Below, piece after piece: positions 18,858 to 27,237 of a stretch of DNA of 60,332 bases. Source of the DNA: Solirubrobacteraceae bacterium (GTDB lineage Bacteria > Actinomycetota > Thermoleophilia > Solirubrobacterales > Solirubrobacteraceae); the NCBI GenBank assembly GCA_017882455.1, contig JADGPL010000018.1:1-60332 (forward strand), in the 5' to 3' direction. The notes beneath the pieces were generated by a model that was given only the letters and a program-made list of their open reading frames with translations, was not told the origin of the DNA and ran no database searches. Made by a program: the position numbers and the translations under genes. Numbering within the stretch: the first letter of the stretch is position 1; each line of letters begins with the position of its first letter.

Positions 18858-20273
18858 TCAGTAGGCCAGGACGAGGTCGGGGTGGGGGCCGGACTCGCCC
18901 TGCTCGCGGGCCCCGTCCTCGTCGGGCTTCTCCTGCGGGCCGTGGGCGATCTCGCGCAGGAACAGACGCCCGCCGACCAGGAGCAGCACGCCGTAGAGCA
19001 GCGTGTAGCCCACGAGGCTGAGGATGATCGTGCCCGAGCCCACCAGCGGCGAGCGGGCGTCGCTGGTCTTCAAGAGCCCGTAGACGACCCACGGCTGGCG
19101 GCCCATCTCGGTGAAGATCCAGCCGCTCAGGTTGGCCAGCGGCGGCAGGAAGGCCCCGCCGATCGCCAGCCACAGAAAGCGGCGCGAGCGCTCGAGCGAG
19201 CCGCGGCGCAACAGCCACAGCCCGAGCAGCGGGAGCAGCAGCAGCGCGACTCCCACGCCGGCCATCAGGCGGAAGGTCCAGTAGGTCACGCCGAGGATCG
19301 GGACGTAGTCGCCCGGGCCGTATTTCCTCTGGTCTTCCGCGTTGAGCTGGTTGACGCCCTTGACCTCGCCGTTCCAGGAGGCCGTGCCGAGGATCGAGAG
19401 CAGGTGGGGGATGCGGATGTCCGTGTTCAGGCGCTTGGGAAAGTGCTCGAACGGACCGACCGCGAAGATCGACAGGCTCGCGCCCTTGGTGGTCTTGTAC
19501 AGCGCCTCAGCGGCGGCCATCTTCATCGGCTGCTGTTCCTCCATCAGCATCCCCTGCGTGTGCCCGAAGGCTCCCGTGAGGATCGCCGCGGCGAGCGTGA
19601 GCGGCAGCACCAGTCGCACCGAGCGCGAGTACACGTCGGATCTGCGCCCGCGCAGCAGGCCGAGCGCGGAGATCCCCAGCACGAGGAAGCCGCCTGTGCA
19701 CAGCGCCGCGAAGATCGTGTGCGGGAAGGCGAGCAGCAGCGTCGAGTTCGTGAGCACCGCGAAGATGCTCTTCATCTCAGCCCGGTGGGTGGCGTGGTTG
19801 ATCACGTAGCCGACCGGGTGCTGCATCCACGAGTTGGCCGCGAGGATGAAGTAGGCCGAGAGGACCGCCCCGAAGGCCGTCAGCCACATCGTCGCCAGGT
19901 GCACCTTCGGCGAGAGCCGGCCCCACCCGAACAGCCACAGGCCGAGGAAGGTCGACTCCAGGAAGAAGGCCATCAGCCCCTCCATCGCCAGCGGCGCCCC
20001 GAAGATGTCGCCCACGTAGCGCGAGTATTCCGACCAGTTCATCCCGAACTGGAACTCCTGCACGAGGCCCGTGACCACGCCGATCGCCAGCGAGATCAGC
20101 ATGAACTTGCCCCAGAAGCGGGTCATCCGCAGGTAGACCTCGTCCCCCGAGCGGTACCAGCGCGTCTGGCAGTAGGCGACCCACACGGCCAGACCGATCG
20201 ACATCGGCACGAAGATGAAGTGGAAGACCGTCGTGACCCCGAACTGCAGGCGGGCGAGTTCCAGAGTGTTCAC
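18858..20273 (-). CDS. cydA: Cytochrome bd oxidase subunit I
   Basis: A 471-aa subunit I that oxidises quinol and reduces O2 at haems b558, b595 and d. The N terminus LELARLQFGVTTVFHFIFVP contains the conserved haem-ligand His region. GRQPWVVYGLLKT near the C terminus is the family signature. The length suggests the short Q-loop form typical of Gram-positive enzymes. The start is GTG at 20271-20273. It begins a cydA-B-D-C-antiporter block; an 80-bp gap separates it from the TreT-like gene, so a promoter may lie there. High-affinity oxidases support respiration at low O2. Confidence 0.96.
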   Translation of the reverse strand: MNTLELARLQFGVTTVFHFIFVPMSIGLAVWVAYCQTRWYRSGDEVYLRMTRFWGKFMLISLAIGVVTGLVQEFQFGMNWSEYSRYVGDIFGAPLAMEGLMAFFLESTFLGLWLFGWGRLSPKVHLATMWLTAFGAVLSAYFILAANSWMQHPVGYVINHATHRAEMKSIFAVLTNSTLLLAFPHTIFAALCTGGFLVLGISALGLLRGRRSDVYSRSVRLVLPLTLAAAILTGAFGHTQGMLMEEQQPMKMAAAEALYKTTKGASLSIFAVGPFEHFPKRLNTDIRIPHLLSILGTASWNGEVKGVNQLNAEDQRKYGPGDYVPILGVTYWTFRLMAGVGVALLLLPLLGLWLLRRGSLERSRRFLWLAIGGAFLPPLANLSGWIFTEMGRQPWVVYGLLKTSDARSPLVGSGTIILSLVGYTLLYGVLLLVGGRLFLREIAHGPQEKPDEDGAREQGESGPHPDLVLAY

Positions 20274-20354
20274 GCCGAGAAATCTAAAGGGAGACGAAGG
20301 CCCCCATATCGGCCCCTCGTCGCACTAATCCTGCGGCAAACTACCGAGCACGCC
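20274..20354. promoter_or_regulatory. cyd upstream region
   Basis: These 81 bp lie between the stop of the TreT-like gene and cydA. On the minus strand, TTGCCG (-35-like) is followed about 19-20 bp later by an AT-containing CGATATG (-10-like). No clear inverted repeat is visible. The region may give cydABDC its own promoter apart from the upstream genes. Confidence 0.35.
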
Positions 20355-21587
20355 TCAGCCGAGCGAAGCGAGCAGGCGCAGCTCGTCGCGCAGCAGGCGC
20401 GGGAGCAGGAAGTGCTCGCGCACCTGCTCGTGCCCGGAGCGGCCGAGCTCCCGCGCGAGCTCGCGGTCGCGCAGCAGCTCGAGCATCGCCGCCGCGCACT
20501 CCTCGGTGCTCGAAACGAGCCGTCCGCCCGTGCCCTCGGGCATCTGCAGCGGGATGCCGCCCGCGCGGCCCGCCACGACCGGGGTCCGCTTCCACAGCGA
20601 CTCCGAGACGACGAGGCCGAAGCCCTCGCGGATCGACTTCTGCACGACGACCTCCGACAGGCGTTGGAAGGCGTTGACCTCGACGTTGCTCACGCCCGTG
20701 AGGTTCGTGAAGAGGTTGATCAGCGGGTCGTGATCGGCGGCCTCGGAGACTTCGCGGTAGACCCCCCAGCCCTCGGGGTCGTCGAGGGCCATCGAGCCGA
20801 TGAGCGCCAGCTGCAGCTCGCCGATCTCCTCGCGCACGATGCGGTAGGCCTCGATCACGCCGAGGGGGTCCTTCCACGGGTCAAAGCGCGAGACCTGGGT
20901 GACGAGCCGCCCGGGCAGATCGACGCCGATCCAGTCGAGGATCTGGCCCGCCGTCCCCACGTCGAGATTGATGTTCTTGGGACTCAGCGGATCGATCGCC
21001 GGAGCGATCGCCTCGACGCGGGCGCACGGGAAGCCGGGGGGCACGAACTCGGGCATCGTGAAGACGGCGGCGTCATAGTCGGCCAACAGGCCTCGCAGGA
21101 AGCTCCACGCCTGCGGGTTGGGCTCGCTCGTGTCGATGTGGCAGCGCCACACCCAGCGCGCGCCGCCCCGGCCGTGCGCGCTCAAGAGCCCCGCCGGCTG
21201 GGGGTCGTGCACGATCACGTAGTCGTAGTCGTCGTCCATCGTCACGGCGTTCTCGGCCACGCAGTCCATGTACGCGCGCCGCTCGGCGTCCGTGAGCGCT
21301 CGCGGCGAGCCCTGCAGCGCGTTGTGCAGGGCCTTGGTCGCGGCGAAGAACTCGGGGCTCCCGCCCATCACCTTCCAGTCGACCGCCAGGCCGAGGTCGC
21401 GCAGCAGCGGCACGCACGAGCGCAGCAGCTCGGACACGCCGCCTCCATACGGGGTCGCGTTCACCTGCAGGATGCGCGCCCCCGCGAGGCCGCGCGCCAG
21501 CTCCCGCAGCTCCTCGAGGATCGGCGCGGGCGCGATCCCCTCGTAGGCGTCGAGCGACCAGCGCCCCACGTTCACCTTCTGCAGCAT
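20355..21587 (-). CDS. Trehalose synthase TreT-like, GT4 glycosyltransferase
   Basis: A 410-aa GT-B glycosyltransferase. The N-terminal domain has ARILQVNATPYGGGVSELLRS, typical of the trehalose glycosyltransferring synthase (TreT) branch, which joins NDP-glucose and glucose into trehalose. The C-terminal GT4 domain has TQVSRFDPWKDPLGVIEAY, the QKSIREGFGLVVSESLW acidic motif, and VVAGRAGGIPLQM. The start ATG at 21585-21587 follows the ABC permease stop by 13 bp. Trehalose would serve as osmolyte and reserve under stress (inference). Donor specificity is not visible. Confidence 0.85.
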   Translation of the reverse strand: MLQKVNVGRWSLDAYEGIAPAPILEELRELARGLAGARILQVNATPYGGGVSELLRSCVPLLRDLGLAVDWKVMGGSPEFFAATKALHNALQGSPRALTDAERRAYMDCVAENAVTMDDDYDYVIVHDPQPAGLLSAHGRGGARWVWRCHIDTSEPNPQAWSFLRGLLADYDAAVFTMPEFVPPGFPCARVEAIAPAIDPLSPKNINLDVGTAGQILDWIGVDLPGRLVTQVSRFDPWKDPLGVIEAYRIVREEIGELQLALIGSMALDDPEGWGVYREVSEAADHDPLINLFTNLTGVSNVEVNAFQRLSEVVVQKSIREGFGLVVSESLWKRTPVVAGRAGGIPLQMPEGTGGRLVSSTEECAAAMLELLRDRELARELGRSGHEQVREHFLLPRLLRDELRLLASLG

Positions 21588-21600
21588 CGAAGGCTCCCGT

Positions 21601-23190
21601 TCATTCGCCGATCAGGTCCCGTCGACCGAAGGCCCACAGCGCCGCCGCGCCGGCGGCCGCCGCGAGCGCGAGCATGACCACGGCGTCGGTGACACGGAAC
21701 GCCTGGGCGGGCACGAAGCCCACGTGTTGGAAGGGCGTCAGTTCGAGCAGCCACTTCGGCGCGCCGAGCAGGCCGCCGAGCAACTGCCAGACGAAGGCGA
21801 CCGCCACGAGACCGTAGGCGAGTCCGGTGGTCGCGCGCGGGATCAGCGCGAACGCCAGCGCCGCCACACCGAGGAACAGCAGAGCCACGGGCAGGCAGTT
21901 GACGCCCGCTTCGAGCATGCTCGCCAGCGAGATGTGGGCGTTCCGGGAGGCTGCTCCCGCCCACGCGAGCACCCCGCACGCAAGCGAGATCACCACGGCG
22001 CCCGCGACCGCCAGCCCGAGCCGCCCCGCCAGCCAGCGCCGGCGGGCGATCGGGAGCGAGAGCAGGGTCTCCAGGCGCTCCTCGGATTCCTCGTGACGCG
22101 CCGCGGTCAGCTGGGCGCAGGCGAACAGGCTGACGAGCAGGATGAAGAACAGGAAGCTGAGACCGACATAGCCCGCCGGCGTGGTGATCGACACGGCCGC
22201 CACCTTCTGCAGCTGGCGCTGGAGGTTGTTGGAGATGCCGGCCGAGGAGACGCTCGTCGAGATCGCACCTACGATCACGGCGTAGAGACCGGCGCCGAAG
22301 AGCCAGGCCGCGAGACTGCCTCGCTCTTCGCGCAGCGCGAGCGCGGTCGGCGAGGAGAGCAGCCGCAGCCGCGGCGGGGCGTCGTCAGAGCTCGCGAGCA
22401 GGCCGCTGCCCACGTCGCGGCGCGATGCGAGCCCCCCGGCGAGTGCGAGCAGCGCTCCCGACGCCGCCAGCGCCAGCAGGAGCACGAGCGGCTGCGCGCC
22501 CGTGAACGGGCGCAGCTCCTCGGCCCAGCCCAGCGGCGTGGCCCAGCGCAGCCATTCCAGTCCCGAGGCCGTGTCGGCCACGACGCGCAGCAGCAGCGCC
22601 ACGGCGAGGACAGCGCTCGAGAGCTCGATCGCGAGCCTGCGCGTCGGCGCGAGCTGGCTGGCGAGCGCACCCACCCCCACGAACACGGGCGCGACCGCCA
22701 CCGTGGCGAGCGCCAGGTAGGCCGATTCGCCGGCCGGCAGCGAGGCGCCGAGCAGGCCGAGGAAGACGGCCAGCCACAGCAGCGCCACGCCGGCGCCACT
22801 CGCCATGAGTGCCGCCAGATAGGGCGCGCGGCGGGCTATGGGGGCGGCGAGCACGAGCTCCTGGCGGCCCGAGTCCTCCTCGGTCTTGAGCGCGCGCACG
22901 GCCGCCAGCACTCCCCATACGGCCGCGAAGATCGACATCAGGCCGCCGATGCGCCAGGCCGAGTAGCCGCCCACGCTCAGCAGGTCGTAGGGCCTGCCGT
23001 AGAAGAGGCGCAGGCTGGCGTTGCCGCCGAAGGCGTGGGCGAAGTCCAGGCGGGACCTCACGGTCGGATAGGTGCTGCGGTACCCGACCACGTTGGCGTA
23101 GGCGACGAGCCCGAAGAACGCCGCGTAGGAGAGGTTGCGCGTACGCGAGTCGGCCAGCGCCCGGCGGACCATGGCGCTAGTCGCCGACAC
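21601..23190 (-). CDS. ABC exporter permease (~12 TM)
   Basis: A 529-aa integral membrane protein of two similar six-helix halves, like the permeases annotated as polyketide/multidrug ABC exporters in actinobacteria. The conserved cytoplasmic loops EESEERLETLLSLPIARRRWL and TEEDSGRQELVLAAPIARRAP lie in equivalent places in the two halves. The start overlaps the ATPase gene stop (23177) by 14 bp, so the two are coupled. The substrate is unknown. It lies upstream of the trehalose synthase and cyd genes in the same orientation. Confidence 0.85.
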   Translation of the reverse strand: MSATSAMVRRALADSRTRNLSYAAFFGLVAYANVVGYRSTYPTVRSRLDFAHAFGGNASLRLFYGRPYDLLSVGGYSAWRIGGLMSIFAAVWGVLAAVRALKTEEDSGRQELVLAAPIARRAPYLAALMASGAGVALLWLAVFLGLLGASLPAGESAYLALATVAVAPVFVGVGALASQLAPTRRLAIELSSAVLAVALLLRVVADTASGLEWLRWATPLGWAEELRPFTGAQPLVLLLALAASGALLALAGGLASRRDVGSGLLASSDDAPPRLRLLSSPTALALREERGSLAAWLFGAGLYAVIVGAISTSVSSAGISNNLQRQLQKVAAVSITTPAGYVGLSFLFFILLVSLFACAQLTAARHEESEERLETLLSLPIARRRWLAGRLGLAVAGAVVISLACGVLAWAGAASRNAHISLASMLEAGVNCLPVALLFLGVAALAFALIPRATTGLAYGLVAVAFVWQLLGGLLGAPKWLLELTPFQHVGFVPAQAFRVTDAVVMLALAAAAGAAALWAFGRRDLIGE

Positions 23191-24136
23191 GACCGTCCGA
23201 GGAGTCGTAGTGGTGCAGGAAGATCTCCTCCAGCGACGGCTCGCGGCTGGTTAGCGCGAGCACCGGGTGGCGCGCGAGCGCGGCGATCACCGGCCCGACG
23301 CTGCCACTGACCTCCAGGCGCAGCGCGTTGGCGCCCGCGCTTGCCACCTGCACGCCCGGCAGGCCATCCAGCTGCGGCGCGGGGCCGTCGAAGGTGACCT
23401 CGATCGTCTGCGCGCTGAGATGGCGCAGCTCCTCCAGGGTGCCCTCGTCGACCAGCCTGCCCGCGCGCAGGATGCCGACGCGGTCGCACAGCGCCTCGAC
23501 CTCGCTGAGGATGTGCGAGGAGAGGAAGACCGTCTGGCCCCGCCGCTTCGCCTCGCTGACCGTCTCGCGGAACGCCACCTCCATCAGGGGGTCCAGACCC
23601 GAGGTCGGCTCGTCGAGGATCAGCAGCTCGGCGCGGCTCGCGAACGCCGCGACCAGCTGGATCTTCTGACGGTTGCCCTTCGACAGCGCCCTGACCCGCT
23701 TGCCGGTGTCGAGCTGGAAGCGCTCGACGAGCGTCCCGCGGTAGGCCACGTCCGCGCCGCCGCGCAGGTTGGCGAGATACGCGAAGGTCTCATCGCTCGT
23801 CAGCGCCGGCCACAGGAACGGCTCGCCGGCGACGTAGGCCACGTCCCGATGGGCTGACACGGGATCGCGCCAGCCGTCCAGCCCGAACAGCTCGGCCCGC
23901 CCGGCGCTCGGACGGTGCAGCCCCAGCAGCAGGCGGATCGTCGTCGTCTTGCCAGAGCCGTTGGGGCCCAGATATCCGTAGACCTCACCGCGGGCGACCG
24001 TCAGGTCGAGATCGTCGAGGGCGAGCGTGCGGCCGTAGCGCTTGCTGAGGCCCTGCGTGCGGATCGCCGGCGCATCGCCGTCGTCGAGCTCGGATGGGCG
24101 TGGGGTCTGGGTCTGCTGCTGGAGGGTCTCTGCCAT
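23177..24136 (-). CDS. ABC transporter ATP-binding protein
   Basis: A 319-aa ATPase, partner of the 12-TM permease. It has Walker A GPNGSGKTT, signature LSKGNRQKIQLVAAFA, Walker B ELLILDEPTSGLDP and the H-loop VFLSSHIL. A C-terminal extension of ~80 residues is typical of DrrA-like exporters. I use the ATG at 24134-24136 (MAETLQQQ); an ATG at 24172 is also in frame, and neither has a strong ribosome site. Likely exports a hydrophobic or toxic compound. Confidence 0.85.
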   Translation of the reverse strand: MAETLQQQTQTPRPSELDDGDAPAIRTQGLSKRYGRTLALDDLDLTVARGEVYGYLGPNGSGKTTTIRLLLGLHRPSAGRAELFGLDGWRDPVSAHRDVAYVAGEPFLWPALTSDETFAYLANLRGGADVAYRGTLVERFQLDTGKRVRALSKGNRQKIQLVAAFASRAELLILDEPTSGLDPLMEVAFRETVSEAKRRGQTVFLSSHILSEVEALCDRVGILRAGRLVDEGTLEELRHLSAQTIEVTFDGPAPQLDGLPGVQVASAGANALRLEVSGSVGPVIAALARHPVLALTSREPSLEEIFLHHYDSSDGRVGD

Positions 24137-24338
24137 GCGGTCAGGATCGCGTTGATCGACGGCCTGCGACATCCGGGTTTTTCCCGCAGGCGGCCGCGGA
24201 ATCGCCGTGCAGCCAAGCGCCCGACTGGATCTCCGTGCTCCCGTGGCGCCCTCCGGGGCCAGCATCCGTGCTTACCCGCGGGCGATTGGAGTGTTTACCC
24301 GGTAGCGAAGCGCGCCTCGCCGGGGCTACCTTCGACAC

Positions 24339-25034
24339 ATGGCTGCACATCTACACGTTGCGCCAATGCTCACAGCTTCCAGCCAGGCCGCCGACGGGAA
24401 GCTCACCGACCCGATCCGCGTGGTGCTGGCCGACGACCACGTGCCGATGCGCCGGAGCCTGCGCCTGCTGCTGGACGGCGAGGACGGCCTGGAGGTCGTG
24501 GCCGAGGCCGGCGACCACAACACGGCCGCTCGCCACGTCCACGGGCACCAGCCCGAGGTGCTCGTGCTCGACCTGGGCCTGCGCGACGGCTCGAGCATCG
24601 AAACGATCCGCTCGCTGAGCGAACGGGCGCCGCGGACGAAGATCGTGATCCTGACGATGGAGGACAACCCCGTGTTCGCCCAGCGCACGCTCACGGCCGG
24701 GGCGCTCGCCTTCGTCGCCAAGGACCTCGCCGACGCCGAGCTGCCCGACGCGATCCGCGCGGCCGCACGCGGCGAGGAATACGTCAGCCCGCGGGTCGCG
24801 GCGCGGCTTGACGCCCTGCACAGGGCGCTGACCGACAACAAGCTCACCCAGCGCGAGGTCGAGGTCCTGCGCCTGATCGCCTTCGGTCACACGAGCGTCG
24901 AGATCGCCCGCATGCTGCACCTCTCGCCGCGCACGATCGAGACCCACCGCGCGCACATCCACAAGAAGCTCGGGCTCGCCACCCGCGCCGAGCTGGTGCG
25001 CTACGCGCTGCGACGCGGGCTGATCGGAGCCTGA
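24339..25034 (+). CDS. NarL/DosR-type response regulator (second paralogue)
   Basis: A 231-aa regulator. The receiver has LADDHVPMR, the Asp in LVLDLGLRDGS and the Lys in FVAKDLA. The LuxR-type DNA-binding domain has LTQREVEVLRLIAFGHTSVEIARML and SPRTIETHRAHIHKKL. It is similar throughout to the regulator at 4726. Its last 34 bp overlap the 3' end of the convergent histidine kinase gene, its likely cognate sensor. The first ~27 residues could be skipped if translation starts at the later ATG (24366). Confidence 0.9.
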   Translation: MAAHLHVAPMLTASSQAADGKLTDPIRVVLADDHVPMRRSLRLLLDGEDGLEVVAEAGDHNTAARHVHGHQPEVLVLDLGLRDGSSIETIRSLSERAPRTKIVILTMEDNPVFAQRTLTAGALAFVAKDLADAELPDAIRAAARGEEYVSPRVAARLDALHRALTDNKLTQREVEVLRLIAFGHTSVEIARMLHLSPRTIETHRAHIHKKLGLATRAELVRYALRRGLIGA

Positions 25035-26725
25035 GCGCTCGCGCCGGGCTCCCCTCGCGCGCCGCGCCTGATGGGCAGACGCGCGGTCAGCAGCGTCCCC
25101 CCCTCACCCGACGCGACGCTCAGCGTGCCGCCAGCCAGCCCCACACGCTCCTTCATGCCCGCCAGCCCGAAGCCCTTATCGACGGTGAGCGGGTCGAAGC
25201 CGGCGCCGTCGTCCTTGACCTCGATCAGCAGCTCGCCGTCCGACTCCCTGACGGCCACTCGTGCGAGAGACGCACGCGCGTGCTTGACGACGTTGGTGAG
25301 GGCCTCCTGCACGAGCCGGTAGACGGCCGTCTCGAGCTCCTCGTCGAGGCGCTCCACCCCCCCGGTGGCACGCGCGAGCGAGATCTCGTGCTCGACCTCC
25401 AGCCCGCTGCGCTCGTGGTGGCGGTCGAGCAGCGACTCGATCGCGGCGGCAAGCCCGAGCTCGTCGAGCGCGGCCGGACGCAGGTCGGTGATGATCGCGC
25501 GCAGGTTCTCGATCTCCTGCTCGATGCGCTGCACCGCCTCGCGCATCGCCTCCTGTGCCAGCTCCGGATCGTCACGGCGCAACGCCGCGGAGAGAAGCAG
25601 GCGCAGGCCGCCGAGGCCCTGAAGGGTCTCGTCGTGGAGCTCGCGGGCCCAGTGGCCCCGCTCGGCATCGGCTGCGGCCTGAGCGCTGCGCAGGCGATCC
25701 GCCATCACGCTCTGGGCAAGGGCCACAGCGGTCGCGGCGCTCGCCGCGAAGGTCCGCAGCGTCTGCTCGTCGTCCTCGCTGAAGGTGTCCGCGTCCTCGC
25801 CACGGTCGAAGGCCGCCAGGACTCCCACCGCGCCCCCGCGGTAGAGCATCGGAACCAGCAGCGCCGTCTGCGCGTCCCGCACGCCGAACTCCTCGGGGGC
25901 GATCCCCAGGCGGGCGCCCACGTCGACGACGCGCTCGGCGCGGCCACGCTCGAGCACCTGGCCCGAGATGGAGTCGGAGATCGGCAGGCGAGCCCCGTGG
26001 CTCCCACGCACGTGCCCGGCGCTGGCGTGCACGACGAGATCCTCGCGCTCGCGAAGCATGATCACGAGGCTCCTCGCGCCGATCAGAGCCCGTCCACGCT
26101 TGGCGATCAGCTCGAGCACGTGCTCGAGCGCGATCTCCCCGCCGATCGCCACCGCCACGTCGCGCGTCGCCTCGAGGCCCCGCACCGCTTTCTCGAGCTC
26201 GCGGCGGCGCAGCTCGCTCGTCTCGAACAGGCGCGCGTTGTTGATCGCGACCGCCGCCCAGTCGGCGAGGATCACCGCCGTCTGCTCGTCCTGCTCGGTG
26301 AACGCGCCCCCCTGCTTCTCGGCGAGGTACAGGTTCCCCCACGCCTCGCCCCGCACGAGCACCGGCACCCCGAGGAAGCTGCTCATCGGCGGATGTCCCA
26401 CCGGGAATCCATAGCTGCGCGGGTGAAGGCCGACATCGGGGAGGCGCAGCGGCTCGGGGTGTTCGATCAGCACGCCGAGCACGCCCCGGCCCCGCGGCAG
26501 ATCGCCGATCGCCCTGCGGGTCTCCGCGCCGATGCCCGAGGTCAGGAACTGCGCGAGCTCGGTCCGGCGGTCGTTGAGGACCCCCAGAGCGGCGTACCTA
26601 GCCCCCGTCAGCTCGCGCGCGGTCTCGAGGACGCGCTCGAGCACCGTGTCGAGGTCGAGCTCGGTCACGAGCGCCCGACCCACGTCGAGCAGGCGACGAA
26701 GCCACAGGTCGTCGGTTGGAGCCAT
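25001..26725 (-). CDS. GAF-domain sensor histidine kinase (DosS/NarX-like)
   Basis: A 574-aa soluble kinase: GAF domain 1 (~20-165), GAF domain 2 (~190-340), HisKA_3 dimerisation domain with the phospho-acceptor His in ARELHDETLQGLGG, and a HATPase domain with the N-box (VQEALTNVVKHA) and G-box (VKDDGAGFDP). The architecture matches DosS/DosT-like kinases, whose first GAF binds haem and senses O2/NO/CO; haem binding here is untested. I start at ATG 26723-26725 (MAPTDDLW). The gene's 3' end overlaps its probable partner regulator by 34 bp. Confidence 0.9.
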   Translation of the reverse strand: MAPTDDLWLRRLLDVGRALVTELDLDTVLERVLETARELTGARYAALGVLNDRRTELAQFLTSGIGAETRRAIGDLPRGRGVLGVLIEHPEPLRLPDVGLHPRSYGFPVGHPPMSSFLGVPVLVRGEAWGNLYLAEKQGGAFTEQDEQTAVILADWAAVAINNARLFETSELRRRELEKAVRGLEATRDVAVAIGGEIALEHVLELIAKRGRALIGARSLVIMLREREDLVVHASAGHVRGSHGARLPISDSISGQVLERGRAERVVDVGARLGIAPEEFGVRDAQTALLVPMLYRGGAVGVLAAFDRGEDADTFSEDDEQTLRTFAASAATAVALAQSVMADRLRSAQAAADAERGHWARELHDETLQGLGGLRLLLSAALRRDDPELAQEAMREAVQRIEQEIENLRAIITDLRPAALDELGLAAAIESLLDRHHERSGLEVEHEISLARATGGVERLDEELETAVYRLVQEALTNVVKHARASLARVAVRESDGELLIEVKDDGAGFDPLTVDKGFGLAGMKERVGLAGGTLSVASGEGGTLLTARLPIRRGARGEPGASAQAPISPRRSA

Positions 26726-26764
26726 CGACTTCGAGCTTAGACCCATTGGAGAAATATATGAGCT

Positions 26765-26778
26765 TTCTCACATGAGAA
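26765..26778. promoter_or_regulatory. Inverted repeat upstream of the histidine kinase
   Basis: TTCTCA (26765-26770) and TGAGAA (26773-26778) form an inverted repeat with a 2-bp spacer, 40 bp before the kinase start. On the minus strand an AT-rich TCATATATTTC follows closer to the gene and could be the -10 region. This may be an operator for the kinase. Confidence 0.4.
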
Positions 26779-26939
26779 GAAGACACCTGGGGAGACGCGC
26801 GCGCGGGATCTGCCCCTGTCAAGGACGTCGGAGGTCCCCATGTCAAGCCCACGGAGAATCCTCATCGGTAGTTGACCGCGCTTCTCTGCGGCGTGCCAAC
26901 ATTGGCGCGCCCGCCGCCGGCCCCTAACTTCCAGGGGTG

Positions 26940-27131
26940 ATGTCCGATTCGCTGAACTGCCACCACTGCGGCGAGCCGATCGGCGTCTACGAGCCCTTGG
27001 TCACATTCATGGACGGTCGCCCCCGCGAGACCTCTCGCGCCGCCGAGGGACATCCGGGGCGTCTGCGGGACGCGTGCTTCCACCGCGCCTGCTTCGAGCT
27101 CACCCATGACGAGCTTGCGCTCCCGGCTTGA
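26940..27131 (+). CDS. Small zinc-finger-like protein
   Basis: A 63-aa protein (64 if the GTG at 26937 is used) with a CHHC motif near the N terminus and a second Cys pair in DACFHRACFEL near the C terminus. A four-cysteine zinc site is likely. AGGGG immediately precedes the start. It is hydrophilic and has no signal peptide. I do not recognise a named family; function unknown. It lies between the kinase (divergent) and the NDH-2-like gene (codirectional). Confidence 0.7.
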   Translation: MSDSLNCHHCGEPIGVYEPLVTFMDGRPRETSRAAEGHPGRLRDACFHRACFELTHDELALPA

Positions 27132-27237
27132 CGACCGGCGCCCGCCCGCGGCACACCCGCGGCCTACGTAGTTTTCCCTCCACGACGGCGGCTTTACTCG
27201 GCTTCCGCTCGGCGCCGCCCGGGACTAAGTTGTGCCC

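Noticed and set aside
17403-21677. 1424-aa plus-strand open frame
   Set aside because: It is antisense to cydD, cydB, cydA and the TreT gene; composition is Arg/Gln/His-rich nonsense typical of GC-rich antisense frames.
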